The notes under the pieces are model-generated. The model searched no databases. It saw only the letters and a list, made by a program, of their open reading frames with translations, and had not been told where the DNA came from. 64,000 nucleotides of DNA from Paramyrothecium sp. XJ0827 (Eukaryota; Ascomycota; Sordariomycetes; Hypocreales; Stachybotryaceae): contig JAJFPB010000007.1 of NCBI GenBank assembly GCA_020881915.1, positions 1,302,001 to 1,366,000 of the forward strand, given 5' to 3'. Numbering within the stretch: the stretch's first letter is position 1; each line of letters begins with the position of its first letter. This document shows positions 49,335 to 61,233 of this stretch, piece after piece. A program made the translations under genes and the position numbers.

Positions 49335-50379
49335 ATGTTTGCGACACAGCAGTACATGGATGTGTCTCCCGATGCAGCCCGGAAGCGCACACGCGAGGAG
49401 GATGACGATCTCGTGCATGGCATCTCCAGCTTCAGCGAGCACAGGAATGTATGTGCACTTTCGCCCACGCTCCGATTCCACGCTGACAGGACAATAGAAA
49501 CGACTCCAGAGCCTTCCCCTGCGGACCTCCCCTCGGGCCTCGCAACAGAACCTCCCCGCCTCTCTTCCTCCTCAACAGCCCAGCTCCAACGAGCACCTAA
49601 ATGGACCCCAATTTTCGCCGTGGTCGTCGTCGCCAGCCGTCGAGCACCACCAACAGCAAGATGCCGAAATGGACATGATGGATGCCGCCTGCCCTCCGGC
49701 GCTGCATACCCAGGCCAATGCCGCTCGATTCCACCCCGAGACCGACAGCAACACCTCTGCCGGCCGTATGCCCACGCCCATCCAGCCCAGCTTTGCTGCC
49801 CAGATTAGGGGTCAGCAGTGCGAGTGGGCCGGCCCGGGACCGACCATCTCGCCCAACGGCGTTGCCAACCTAGGCCACCACGTTACGGGCATGTCAAATC
49901 AGCATACCACTCCACGGATCCTTACGACCGAAGCGGACTGGCACAACGTACAAAATAACCGGCGACTACCTTCGCCCATCTCCGAGGCCGAAGACCCGGC
50001 CTCCAACGTGTTCCCAGATGCGTCTGCAATGCACATAAACGCCGACAGCATGCAGCATCAGCTTCAGGGCCAAGTCGACGAGTCATCTGTCCATTCGGAA
50101 CAGCAGCAGCAGCAACAACAGCATTACATGGAACATCCGAACGCCAGCATGGATGTCGAGTCCATGCATGCCGCACAACATGCCGCCGAGTCCGAGGGCG
50201 AAGCAGCTTCGCCCTCCCCAGGGAGGAGGGGCCAGGGCCACATGCGGAGCAAGCACACAATCAACAACTGGACGTGGCAGCCAGGCATGAAGAAGAGCTT
50301 CAGTATAGGATACCGGGCCGACTGCGAGAAGTGCAGGCTCAAGGTGCCGGGCCACTTCAACCACATCATCATCTCATAG
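49335..50379 (+). CDS. Conserved fungal protein of unknown function with polyQ tract (331 aa)
   Basis: Two exons, 49335-49448 and 49498-50379, with a 49-bp intron. The N-terminus contains a basic RKRTREEDDD segment that could be a nuclear localisation signal. The middle is low complexity: Ser/Pro-rich, a seven-Gln run at 50100-50122 and Met/His/Gln-rich stretches. The last 45 residues are dense and look structured: KHTINNWTWQPGMKKSFS, then GYRADCEKCRLKVPGHFNH, with a CxxC pair that may bind zinc. I do not recognise a named family. A long C/T-rich leader precedes it. A nuclear or regulatory role is only inference from the composition. Confidence 0.82.
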
Positions 50380-51086
50380 GGAGAGGGGAATTGGGTTGTG
50401 GTTACTTAACCCAACTGAGACCTGTGACCTGAGAAGCCCGTGCGAGGGACTTACTCACGGAACAACAGCATATCATGTTTAACAGCGACAACACTATTGA
50501 AGCGGACTTAGCAACAAAAACGTGTCGGGAGCATCCCTTGCAGCGAGTCACGCATACGTCTCCGAAGACAATACGGGACGGCCAATCATTAATCGGAGTT
50601 TCTGGCGTTGCTTTTTCTATCATTTATCGGGCTCATAGGCGTTACTCACAGGGTCCTCGTACTCCTTTTCTTGGAATCAAGCGTTCGGCGTCATCGGCTG
50701 CCTTGCCTACTCCCTGATCGATGTGTATAGGTCATTATTGTTTAGGCATAGCGTAATCATTAGGTCTGGTAGGCAGGCAGATCATATAATGCTCATACAT
50801 TTTGACAATTCTTGGAGACTCTTTGAATACTTGTTTATTGCCCACATCATGACAGTTTACAGGCATCTATATTGACCATGATTTTCGAATTATCTTTTGT
50901 TTATGTCCAAGAAGAGGATGATGATAGCCGGGCCACTCTCCTTCCCTTTTTATGATACAAGTATGATAGACCCTCGCCCCGACGCCATGTGAATGCACAG
51001 CCAATCTACAATACTATGATACAGTGTTCTCACAATGGAGCCACGTAGTACAGTGCTCTCTTCCACCCCCAACTTGTATACAAAGC
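50380..51086. other. 3' intergenic between convergent genes
   Basis: 707 bp, A/T-richer than average. The frames at 50402-50623 and 50475-50717 show no recognisable product. Confidence 0.55.
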
Positions 51087-52046
51087 TCACCACGGCCACC
51101 AGCCCTTCTTGCCGCTGCTCTGACTTGAGCCAGCGGGCTCGAGTCCGAGCTGGTCTAGGCTACCTCCCTTGCGCTGGCTCTCCTTCTCGGCCTCCCACAC
51201 TCCCCTAGCCTTGTCCTGCACGTGGCTGGCCTGGGTCTCGACAGCTTGCAGAACGCTGCTCGATGAGGTGTCGGATTGGGTGGTGGTAGTCGCGGTGGTG
51301 GTCTCGGCGGGCTTGCTGCCCCCTAGGAGTCCGGAGAAAACGCCCATGATACCCTTGCCCTTGGCCTCTTCCTTTGCAGCAGCCTGCTGCTGCCCAGCAC
51401 CGCCAAAGTGCTCCTCGAAATGTGTTCGGTGCTCGGGTGGGGAGAGCAGGGGCGGCAGCTTCTCGCCCCTCTCCTCGGCCTCGCGGTTGGCCTCCTCGAC
51501 GAGGAAGATCTGGGACTCGGTGGCCTCACCCTTGAGGTAGGCAAGACGGGCGGCGGCGAGGGAGTCCTCCTCGAGTCGTTTCTGGGCTTCGGCCCATTCG
51601 GCGCGACGGGCGCGGTTGTACCGAAGCATGTCCCATACGGAGTAGATGCTAATCACACCGGCGACGACTATAGAAGAAATGGGTTAGAGGCAACGTCTTG
51701 AGGGGCTCTTTTGTTGCTGCGAAGAGGACCTACCAGTGAAGATGACAATGCCCTTGACCGTCCACCTGTGCGCCACGTCCAGGAATCGCCTCGACGAGTC
51801 GATGAAGCGGTCCGTCTTGCTGATCTGAGCTTGCTGCGCGGCGAGATGCGCCATCCTCAACCGCCGAACCCTCTGCTCCGGGGTCTCGCCGGGGATTCGG
51901 GGCGATTGCTTAGGCGGCACCGACGCAGCTATCGACGAGGCAGGGCCGCGGGCGGCGCCGGCGGCGGACTTTGACGTGGCATGAGGGATCGTAGATGTGA
52001 AGCGGGTGGCGTCCTTGACGGTCCTAGGGCCCACACGAGAGGCCAT
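51087..52046 (-). CDS. Predicted mitochondrial single-pass membrane protein (297 aa)
   Basis: Two exons, 52046-51734 and 51667-51087, with a 66-bp intron. The N-terminal 45 residues are Ser/Thr/Ala/Arg-rich with only one acid, suggesting a mitochondrial presequence. ETPEQRVRRLRMAHLAAQQ leads into a short membrane helix spanning the splice site (about residues 97-115, IVIFTGVVAGVISIYSVW), followed by MLRYNRARRAEW and a charged, probably coiled-coil segment. The Ser/Thr-rich tail ends GKKGWWPW. It appears to be a conserved ascomycete protein whose function I cannot name. Several other mitochondrial genes lie within 12 kb. Confidence 0.75.
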
Positions 52047-53510
52047 CTTTTCCGGAGAGAGGGAGTGAGCCGGGGGGTTGGAGGATGCAATTCACTCGGC
52101 AGCTCGGCGTGAGGAAAAGAGTCCGTCAAAACGCTGGCGGGTTGTCGATTTGGTGGTACTAGGGATCACACCAAAGCTACACAGGAGGGTGAGAAAGTGG
52201 TGTCATGAGATTTTTTGGAGACCCAAAGAGAGCGTGGAGTGCCGAATTCAGGGTCAACCATTGGTCGCGGATTAATTTCGGGCGGGACGCCACCACGCTG
52301 GGAGAGAGAACGCTTCGGCGCCGGCAGCTTCGGCGACGACAGGGTGCAAGCACTTGCGGTTGTGCTATTGAAGAATTTCGGAAGTACGATATTCAGCAGA
52401 TTTGCTTGAGCAAAGAATTCAATTCACCGTAAAAAAAGACATTACTGGTAGCTACAAGTGCGTGGTGGCGATGATGACCTCGATCGCCACATCAGGTTCT
52501 CCTATGCTTCCAGATAACTTTTATGTGAAGAGCTGGAGACTGGAGCTACCTATCCAGCTAGGAACTCGAGCCCTGCTTGGCATTGTTCCAAGGTGTATCA
52601 ACATCATACAGAGTATTGCAATCGCGTTCAAATGGCATTCGCGTGTTTCTGTCGACTCGGGCGCGTATGCGCTCTTGGATGCACAAATCATGAGAAGTTG
52701 GATTGGCCGGACACTTATCGCTCGTCGCATACGGAATCAAACTAAGGACAATCCACATCAAAAGCACATTCATTGAATCTTCATGTTCTGTTTACTTCGC
52801 TGACCATGCCCTTTCACTTGCCGAACCTTCAAACGCAATCCATCTCCTTCAGTATGACCATTTAGTATTTAAAATCTTCAACCGCCTGACTAGCTCATCT
52901 TCTTCATGGCGCCGCTCTAGGCGACGCTCACAATGAAAACGAAAGTGTGAAATCAAAAATTGCGCCCCCTATGGCCCCGAAGGACAATAGAGTACAGAAC
53001 GACTCCGCGATGTGCAATGCAGGCCTTCCGCACTGAAACCCCCGGATCTTGAGCTGGGGAGTTCGGAACAAGGTAAGTATGAAGAAGAAAGGAAGAAAAC
53101 GAGTAAAGGTCGGGGACTCGTTGGGATTTTATAGCTCCCTCAGCTGCCTGCCACCTGCCTGACTGCCTGAGGTGCATGGAGCTCTGCTAATTTCCACCTC
53201 AGGCCACCAATTGGGGTACCAAGGGGGAAAAAAAAATTCAAGGCACTAAGGAAAGACTGCTTAGGTAATGGCAAAAGTGGATGGCCTGGCGTTTTGCCGG
53301 CTTCGAAAAAACTGCGGCACGTGACCCACAGGTTTTTGCAAATTGGGGCTTCGGCTGACTGTCCAAAGACCCCACGCCGGGTACGTACCACGAATGTGTA
53401 GGGCACGAAAACCCTTCAATCAATTTGTCTAGGCTCAACTTCCCGAATTTACAACAGCCTCACGACCAACGACCCGACACCAGGAGCAGGTTTGATCGCA
53501 AGCAGGCACA
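52047..53510. promoter_or_regulatory. Divergent intergenic region upstream of eL13
   Basis: 1.46 kb between the mitochondrial membrane protein (minus) and eL13 (plus). No gene seen; frames at 52402-52776 and 53140-53438 have no recognisable product. Confidence 0.5.
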
Positions 53511-54561
53511 ATGGTGAGAACACTCCGGATTACCCCAGCGGCGCAATCAAACGTGATTGCGCCGTGAGACATGTTCTTCTCAATGCTAATCATCCTTTAA
53601 TCCAGGCGATCAAGCACAACCAGAAGCTCGTTAACAACCGTGAGCATCCCTCCCCCAGTCCACAGGCCCGCCAGCAATCGACGGAAACCTCTTGACACCA
53701 AGCGACGACGAACATGTAACTGACAATAACCAGACTTCCGCAAGGATTGGCAGCGCCGGGTTCGAACCCACTTCGACCAGGTATGCGAACTTCTCTACAG
53801 CATATACCCCCGACGACAAAAAAAAAATTGCGTCAACGGATGTGTATGGGGATTTTCCTGAACTGATGGCTGACATGATGAAAATAGGCTGGCAAGAAGG
53901 CCTCAAGGCGTGTTGCCCGTCAGGCCAAGGCTGCTGCCCTCGCTCCTCGCCCTCTCGACAAGCTCCGCCCCGTTGTGCGATGCCCTACCATCAAGTACAA
54001 CCGCAGGGTCCGTGCCGGCCGTGGCTTCACCCTTGCTGAGCTCAAGGTAAGAGATTCCGAGATCCCGCATGCGCGCAGGGCCGTCGTCGACAAGATTCCT
54101 GTCGAGCAGCGACGTTCAATGCGCGCACGCCAGACTTGAAGCAGCACAATCTAACAACATCACAGGAGGCTGGTATCCCCCGCCGCGTTGCCCCCACCGT
54201 CGGCATCGCTGTCGACCACCGCCGCCAGAACCTCAGCGAGGAGGCGCTGGCCTTCAACGTTGCCCGCCTCAAGGCCTACAAGGACCGCCTGATCCTGCTG
54301 CCCCGCAAGTCCAACGCCCCCAAGAAGGGTGACACCAAGACCGACCTGTCCAAGGTCGAGAAGGCCACCCACATCTCCTCCACCCTCCCCATCGCCCCCA
54401 CCGACATCGCCTTCAAGGAGATCAGCAAGGGCGACATGCCCAAGGAAATCGAGGGCGGTGCCTACACCAAGCTGCGCCAGGCACGCAGCGCCGCCAGGTA
54501 CCAGGGTGCTCGTGAGAAGCGCGAGCGCGACAAGGCCGAGGCCGAGACTGCCAAGAAATAA
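53511..54561 (+). CDS. rpl13: 60S ribosomal protein eL13 (212 aa, five exons)
   Basis: Exons: 53511-53513 (ATG only), 53606-53639, 53734-53780, 53888-54046 and 54166-54561. The joined N-terminus reads [18 protein letters not shown], then [17 protein letters not shown] and [20 protein letters not shown]. The long last exon has [20 protein letters not shown] and ends in a basic, Lys/Glu-rich helix. This is the eL13 family at normal length, a structural protein of the cytosolic large subunit. The first intron follows the start codon directly and holds a perfect 11-bp hairpin at 53539-53564. Ribosomal protein genes often keep 5'-proximal introns that affect expression. Confidence 0.97.
53539..53564 (+). 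repeat. Perfect 11-bp inverted repeat in eL13 intron 1
   Basis: The arm CGGCGCAATCA at 53539-53549 is followed by loop AACG and the exact reverse complement at 53554-53564, with a further possible G-U pair. It would form a stable stem-loop in the pre-mRNA, 25 bases past the 5' splice site. Confidence 0.85.
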
Positions 54562-54844
54562 AGCACTTGCAAAAAGGGAAATCTGGTGTTTTGAGGGTTT
54601 TGCTCTTTGCGTCTCATTGAGGGACGGGCAACGTCGGTTCGAGGCTCTGATGAAAATGTTGGGCTTGGTTCGGAGGAGGGTTATACTCTAGGTCCAGGTC
54701 AACTAAATCTTATTTGCATGATCACCGGCTTTGCTCTGTATAGAAATGGTGAAATGGGAAGCATACAAACGTGAGCCGAGCAGTTCTGTGGCAAGTGTGA
54801 AGTCGCTCTGTCTATTGCCAGCTATCTATGTGATGCTAGTCTCC

Positions 54845-57007
54845 TTACTTCGGAGCACCGCTTTTGTCTGCAGCTATGAGTTGCGTGCCCTCCTTCACAA
54901 GAGTCCGTAGGGAGCTTGACAGGTCTTCAGGCAGACCGTCGCCTGCCACCTTCAACAGTTCCGTGCATAACACGACGGCATTCTCTCGGTCCACCTTTGC
55001 CATGTTCGCCTTCTGTGATGGATCAACCTGCTGCGGTTCAAGATTCAGGCCACCAGCCATGGCGGCCAAATCGCTTTCCGCGGTAGACGGCGCCTCGAGT
55101 TGGTTGCTGGCTGCTTGGTCCTTGTCCTGGCCAGTCACTGTTGCAGTGAGCGATTCCAGCACTCCTTGCTTTTGGAGCGCCGATGTGACGAGACTGGCAC
55201 CGTCCTTGGAACGACATATCAGGGCGAACACGAACCAAGCTTCGGAGCGGATGATGGGCCACTTTGGTTGAGTAACGAGGAACGCAAGTGCCTCTGTGAA
55301 GTCATGTTGCTGGTAGAAATTCCGTCTCCTCCTAACTCCCTCGTCTTGTGCTGCCTCCCCGAGAGTTTCATCTTGTGTCTCGGTGGCCTCCCAGGCTGAC
55401 AAGATCTCTGAAGGAGGATTTGAGTGGAGTGCGCGGCAGATGACAGCGATGGATCGAGCAGCCTCGAGACGGGTGGGCTCGGCATCTGATCGTCCAAAGA
55501 GCGTGAGAATGCCGTGCACGCTGGTGTCTTCTTGTGCCGAGCTAGATGGGTCCGCTCCCAGCGGCGCGCATAATCGTTGAACATTCGGTGGGCAATTTAC
55601 GAGGAGCAGCCGTGTTAGCGACACCGCGGCATATTGCACTTGTGGGACAGTATCGAGTGTGTATATGCGTGGCACACAGTTGGGTTCAAGCAGATCCCTC
55701 AAGATGGGCTTGTTGTCCACGGGGATGGCCAGATTCTTGAGGAATGAGAGTGCAGAATGGAGCAGCTGCGTGTCATGGACCTCCGGGTCTGAAAGAATCC
55801 TGATGAGTGGTTTGTGAGCCGAGTGCGTTCGCACAAGCTCAATAGACTGCTGATCTGAGCGGACAAGGTTGCCGAGGGCCAAGCATGCCGCAGCCTTCAA
55901 GTGAGTATTCGGGCCATCGAGCCACGCCCACAGCTTCTGCGAAACGGGCGAAGAGAAAGGGTGACGAACGAAGAATGAGTCGTGACCAGTGATACCTGCC
56001 AACACGCCGAGAAGAGAGGTCCGCAGCTGCTTCACCTGAGCCGCGAGATCTTCGTCATCCAGTCCATCGGTGTCAATGCCGACATGCACGCGCTCATATA
56101 CGGATAAGAACTTGCCCACATCTGCCGTCTCAACAAAGGCGCTTTGAGCGTCATCGCTGCCGAGATATGCACCCGCCACAGAGACGAGTGATACAAAGTC
56201 CTCCGCATCGTCAGGGAGGTCTTGATCAAGGGCCAGGTTGAGGAGGATGGGGACCGTTTTCGGGTCGGCGATCGCAGGCTCACCCTCCTGTGCGACGACG
56301 AGGGCCAAGATCTTGCAGAAGTAGTTTATGTATGGGGCGTAGTTGACGATGGTGGGTGAAGACAGGAGGTTGACCAGACGTGAGCTCGCCCTCGACTGTG
56401 AGGCAAGCAGCTGAGCGGGCTCTGTTGCAGTCAGTAAACTCCAAAGCTCTGACTGCGCAGAGGAAAGGCAACGTCATGCCTACCGTAGTCTACGAGGATA
56501 TTGAAAAGCACAGGGATCGTGAACGGAATGAGGCTCTCGTCCTGCAGTTCCCGAATAATGAGCTCCAGGCGCCCATCCTGTACTAGCCTTGCACGGTTCT
56601 CATCCGTATCTGCACATGAATTGCCGATGATACGCAGCGTGTGGACTTGCAGACCCTGCCTCAATCCCCCGGTAGCCAGCACACGGAGGAAGAAATCCAA
56701 GACGCCGGATTCTCCGTAAGGGATCCGCCATGCGACTGTTGCCTTTGGTTAGACGGACCAGAAACTGTTTTCTGTACAAATCGGGCGCAGGCATACCATC
56801 ACGACTACCGTCCCCGAGCTTCTGCGCAATGAGATCTATCGTCTCCGAGCCGGATTTCCAGGCTTCCTCGCAAGCATTTAGGACAGGTTTGAGCAACTCC
56901 GCTCTTTTCTGGTTGGGATCCGCAGGCTGCGACGTCTCTTCCTGGTCAAAGCTTGCTGAACTGCCGTGTTGCTGCAGCAAGGCTGCGATTTCGTCGGGTG
57001 TCAACAT
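54845..57007 (-). CDS. Armadillo-repeat protein similar to SmgGDS / RAP1GDS1 (679 aa)
   Basis: Three exons: 57007-56797, 56735-56484 and 56421-54845. After a short acidic N-terminus the protein is helical armadillo repeats throughout: LRVLATGGLRQGLQVHTLR with IIGNSCADTDENRARLV, FTIPVLFNILVDY, LKAAACLALGNLVRSDQQS and HSALSFLKNLAIPVDNK are typical units. The overall layout resembles Rap1 GTPase-GDP dissociation stimulator 1, which binds prenylated small GTPases and promotes nucleotide exchange or membrane trafficking. It is cytosolic, with no membrane segment. Assignment rests on repeat pattern and length, so another ARM-family role is possible. It is divergent from pam16 across 738 bp. Confidence 0.78.
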
Positions 57008-57745
57008 AATCCTGGCTCTTTTGCACCTGCGTGACCTCCCTTGTGGTATTTGAAGAATGAAAAAGATGGTGAATGACTAGAATGGCATGTCCGAGCAGAG
57101 CGACATGAACCCCATTCGGATGTGGGTATAAAGGCTGAGTGTTGAAGTCCTAGATAGGCAACCCTTCCACTGGATTCCGCAAAGTCACTAAGTTATCCAA
57201 AATATATAATGTAGTAGCTGCAAATAGATATAGATAGCTTGATCGAACATGCAAGTGATTATAGGCTTGAATTAATTGAATTTCAAAGAGTTCAATTCCT
57301 TGTCTGTGAGGTTGACGAGTGTATAGGTTAGGTCCTCTCAATATCAGCCACATACTGGTGCTTTTACAGCCTTTTGCTTGTGGCTTTCATACTTAAAGCA
57401 CTAGACCGAAAGAAGCTAGACCTTAGACTGACCGGGACCTTACCGGGGACCGTCCTTCCGGGTTCCTTCGGTGGGCGGTCGAACTTCGGATAGGAGCGAA
57501 GCTTCTGGGCGCTGGACCAAAAATTAATTCCGACAACCGGGACGCCGCTTGCCTCTGTGCCTTGCGCTGCAAAGACGAATAACGAACCCGCCCTTCAAAC
57601 GGCACACGTCCCTCTTCAGATAGATCGTGAGATCTCGGCCAGTGCGCATCCTGACGTTGCGCGCATTCAAGCAGCCCTGCCCCTCGCTGCCAGATCTTGT
57701 TCGATACCGTCGCTGTCCATCCTCGGGCTCTCCTAATTCGCGACC
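57008..57745. promoter_or_regulatory. Divergent intergenic region between the ARM protein and pam16
   Basis: 738 bp carrying both promoters. The half near pam16 is G/C-richer; no gene seen. Confidence 0.5.
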
Positions 57746-58242
57746 ATGGTATGCTCAACTCCTGCGCCTCTGCACAGAAGCATTCGAAGTCCGGTCTCAT
57801 CTAACGAATCTCCCTTGACTAGGCTCACAAGTTCGTTATTACAGCCTTCCTCACAGGCTCCCGAATCCTCGGCCGCTCCTTCGTCGCCGCCTACAAGCAG
57901 GCCCAGGCCGCCTCTGCCTACCAGCGCGCGACGGGCAATGCGAGCGGCGGCGCCTCGGGCCGCGCATCGCTGACCTCGGGCATGACGCTCGATGAGGCGT
58001 GCCGCATCCTCAACGTGAAGCCGCCCGCCGGGGGCCAGGCCAACATGGAGGAGGTCCTGGAACGCTACAAGCGCCTCTTCGACGCCAACGAGCCCCAGAA
58101 GGGCGGCAGCTTCTACCTGCAGAGCAAGATCGTGCGCGCCAAGGAGCGGTTCGAGCGCGAACTGGGCCCGCTACGGGAGAAGATGGAGCAGAACGCCGAG
58201 GTGAAAGAAGGGTTCAAGCCGAAAATCTACAAAGACCGGTAG
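57746..58242 (+). CDS. pam16: Mitochondrial import motor subunit Pam16/Tim16 (140 aa)
   Basis: Exon 1 is the ATG alone (57746-57748); exon 2 is 57823-58242, after a 74-bp intron. The product begins MAHKFVITAFLTGSRILGRS with a hydrophobic N-terminal segment. It then has AYKQAQAASAYQRATG and the degenerate J-like domain MTLDEACRILNVKPP, ERYKRLFDANEP and GSFYLQSKIVRAKERFE; the HPD motif of true J proteins is absent, as in all Pam16. It pairs with Pam18 at the TIM23 channel and restrains Hsp70 ATPase stimulation. Gene finders may start at the internal ATG at 57982, which would remove the targeting half. Confidence 0.95.
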
Positions 58243-58835
58243 ACGCGAGCAACGGATCCGACTTTACGCTTGGAACACATGATTTGTTCTGGACTGTCTT
58301 CTGGACAGGCGGAGCTTGTTTTCAGGCTGAAGTCTCGACACGAGCGACTCAGGCGCATGGCACTCTCGCCTATGCCTCAACGCTTTAGCACGTCCTTTTC
58401 TCTCCTACGGCAGACGCAGGTGAGAGAGGAGGATCGGCGAAAAAGGGGGAGAGGGGAGAAGACCAGCCCATTGTAACATGTACATCTTCACTCGACTGCA
58501 GCATGGCACGGCGTTTATTTCCTTGATTGGGCGGGCATCTGGAGGCGGTTTCGGCGCCTACAGGTAGAGATGAGTTTCGGTAGACGATAAACAAAAACAG
58601 GTGCAATATCTAGCCTGTCTTGTACAATATGAAATCCATTTACATCACCTTTTTTTTATCGCGTGACGCTGCGATGGGTGCATCGAGCCCATTTTCGGGT
58701 CACTGAAGACATCACATGAATTTAGAGATTGGACGTCGATATGTGTATAATAACTTTCTTTAAACCACGGAAGTGGCGATTGCTCAGGATGCTCTTTAAT
58801 CTTTGGATTGCTCTTGCAAGAAGGCGATATTCCGC
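58243..58835. other. 3' intergenic between convergent genes
   Basis: 593 bp between pam16 and bpl1 stop codons. No gene seen; a T-run lies at about 58651-58658. Confidence 0.6.
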
Positions 58836-61051
58836 CTACGCTTTCCTCTTCACCAGCCCCTTCCAGTAATCGAAGCTGTTCTCATCGCTCTGCAACGACC
58901 ATATCCTCCCCGTTCCCCTGCCCATCCGATCCGTCTCCTCGACTCGCAGCATGCCCCAGTCCCGTGTGATGCCGAGCACGCGCGCCTTGGCGCCTGCTTC
59001 CTCCTCCAGGGTGACGGACTGACCCGTGTGCAGCCAGTGGCGATAGTAGCGTGTCTCGAGGTCGGATGAGAATCCCTCGCGCAGGAACTGTGTGTGGATG
59101 GACTCGAGCCGGGTCAGGATCCGTGCGAGCAGAGTCTCGATGTGAAGCGGAGATGCCCCAGCGGGGAGAAGGTCCGAGATGGACGTCGTGGGGCGTGGGT
59201 TGACGGTGTTGATGCCGATGCCGAGGATGATTTGGTAGCTGCCGTTAGAATAGGCGCACTGGGAGAGGATGCCACCAATCTTGACGTATTGCGGTGGTCC
59301 ATCTGGTTTGGTAGGGTCGCGAGCATCTGTAGCAAGACATTAGTTATAAGGATTATTTGAAAAAGGGTGTACTGACAGATGTCGTTGGGCCACTTCAGCT
59401 TCACATCTAGCTTCTCGTAGCCCTGACCGTACGCTCGGATAGCCTCCACTATCGCAACCGCAGCGATGTACTGTATGAAGACAACGGGCCGGCTAACGGC
59501 AAGATGGGCGGGATGCTCAATGATAGTGGAAAATATGAGGGAGCCTGGCGGTGCGACCCATACGTTGCTGCCTCGCCCACGGCCAGCGACTTGTGTCGTT
59601 GCAGTCAGCGTGAAGCCCGTCGGCAGCTTGGAGAGCAGCTTTGGGTTCCTAGTGGTGCTTGTTAGCATTTTTCTTGCATAGTCTTGACAAGTCACTCACT
59701 TCTCCAGGAGGGTGTTGGTACTGGTAACAACACCGCCGTAAAGGAGCAAATTGCCCCAGTCCTCCGCATCCTCCTCAAGCCTCCGGTACACCTTGAGGCT
59801 CGAGAAGAACCGGCCAAAGTCAAAGGTCGGCGTCGCCTCAGGGGGAGGAACCCCCTTCTCATGAGCGATGATTTTCTTCACGATCGTGTTGTAGTCGACG
59901 AAGCCCGAGCCTTGGGATTCTATCGAATCAATCGACGCGAGCGACTGCTGCAAGTCCTGGACATTCAAGCTATCGCCAGCGGACAGGACGTGGAATGTGT
60001 CCGTCTCGCCTTTGATGAACTCTTCGCCGTCCTCCTTCTCCATGATGTCTTCCCATGAGCAGAGGAGCTCCGTGACCCGGTTGTCATCCACGGAGGCCAG
60101 GTGTAGAGGTGTGAGGTCAAAGAGGGGTTCGCTCTCCTTCTCGTTCACCTCGAGACCAAGCTTGGCCAGGCAGGCTCCGAAGAAGGCGACACGAGACTTG
60201 TCGGCGTCAAGGAGCTGCCTGACCATGCCGGCGTAGTCGGGTAGGCTAGGCTGAGCGTGTAAGTTGGCGGGAGCGAACCTGTAGATCATTAGCGCCGTGC
60301 TGTAAGGATCCTGAAAGTCACTTACTCCGGATGAGGCCCAGTGAGCATGGCCTTACCATCGCCGACACGACACAGAACCACGGCGGCCTTGCCATCGCCG
60401 CCGTCCACGTCAATCTCATCCTTGTAGGTAGCCAGTACCTCAACGCCATTCATCTCCTTGAGCTTTCCTGCATCAACAAAGACGCCCCCTCCGTTGAAAT
60501 AGGACGTCGTATCCTCCAGATCAACGTCCGGGAAGGCATCCCGCGCAATCTGCAGCCGCACGGCCCTGGCGCCTCTCTCACCAAAGTACTCGAACCCCTT
60601 CAGCGCGCCGCCACGGCACACGCCCGGGAAGAAGCCGAGTTCGCGGCTGCCGATGACTTCGAGAGGCTTGTTACCGACCTCAAACTCGCACCTGCGGCTG
60701 CCGTAGTAGCCGCCGGCGCAGAGGCCCAGGTACGCGCCGCCTCTCCTCACGTAGTCGCTGATGCGCTGATTTCCCTCGCCGTTCAGGACGCGGCAGTAGC
60801 CCAAGTCGCCGCCGCCGGGGAAGACGAGCAGCGCGCACGTAGGCGCCCAGGGCTCCTTGAGGATGATGGTTTCGGTGATGGGGATGACGGCGTAGTACGG
60901 TGATAGCAGACGCCGTAGGGTGTACATGCAATGCCTGACAGACTCAGTGGTCGTCCCCGTGCCTGATTGACGGTCAATTTGTGAAGGATCACAAAGATTG
61001 TCATATGAACTCACCTGTGTAGACCAGGACGTTGAGCTTCCTGGCGCCCAT
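58836..61051 (-). CDS. bpl1: Biotin-protein ligase (671 aa)
   Basis: Five exons: 61051-61015, 60962-60326, 60278-59700, 59648-59377 and 59326-58836. The N-terminal half is the eukaryotic BPL_N, glutaminase-like domain: RKLNVLVYTG, LLVFPGGGDLGYC, GGAYLGLCAGGYYG and YFNGGGVF. A linker follows, then the catalytic BirA-like domain: TQVAGRGRGSNVW (biotinyl-AMP binding), LKWPNDIY across a splice site, KIGGILSQ and LGIGINTVNPRP. The C-terminal SH3-like cap ends FDYWKGLVKRKA. It activates biotin with ATP and attaches it to acetyl-CoA and pyruvate carboxylases. One intron has a GTCAGT donor. It shares a 182-bp intergenic region with the divergent coa4. Confidence 0.95.
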
Positions 61052-61233
61052 ATTGCGTGAGTGTGGATGGTGATCCCAACAAGATGTCGATAAGGGAGGT
61101 TGTGAATGTCCGAGGTCGCCCAATTTTCTCCCTTACAACATCACCAGGAAAGGTCTAAAGTGGCAGCCACAAGTCAATCGCAGTAATCCAACAGGCACCC
61201 ACTTGTCCCAGCCTGATCACGAGAGACCAAAGA
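61052..61233. promoter_or_regulatory. Short bidirectional promoter between bpl1 and coa4
   Basis: Only 182 bp separate the two start codons, so both transcripts must start within this interval. No TATA box is evident. Confidence 0.6.

Noticed and set aside
53745..53785. tRNA-like T-loop (GGGTTCGAACCC)
   Set aside because: It lies in exon 3 of eL13, coding for RRVRTHFD. No acceptor, D or anticodon stem surrounds it.
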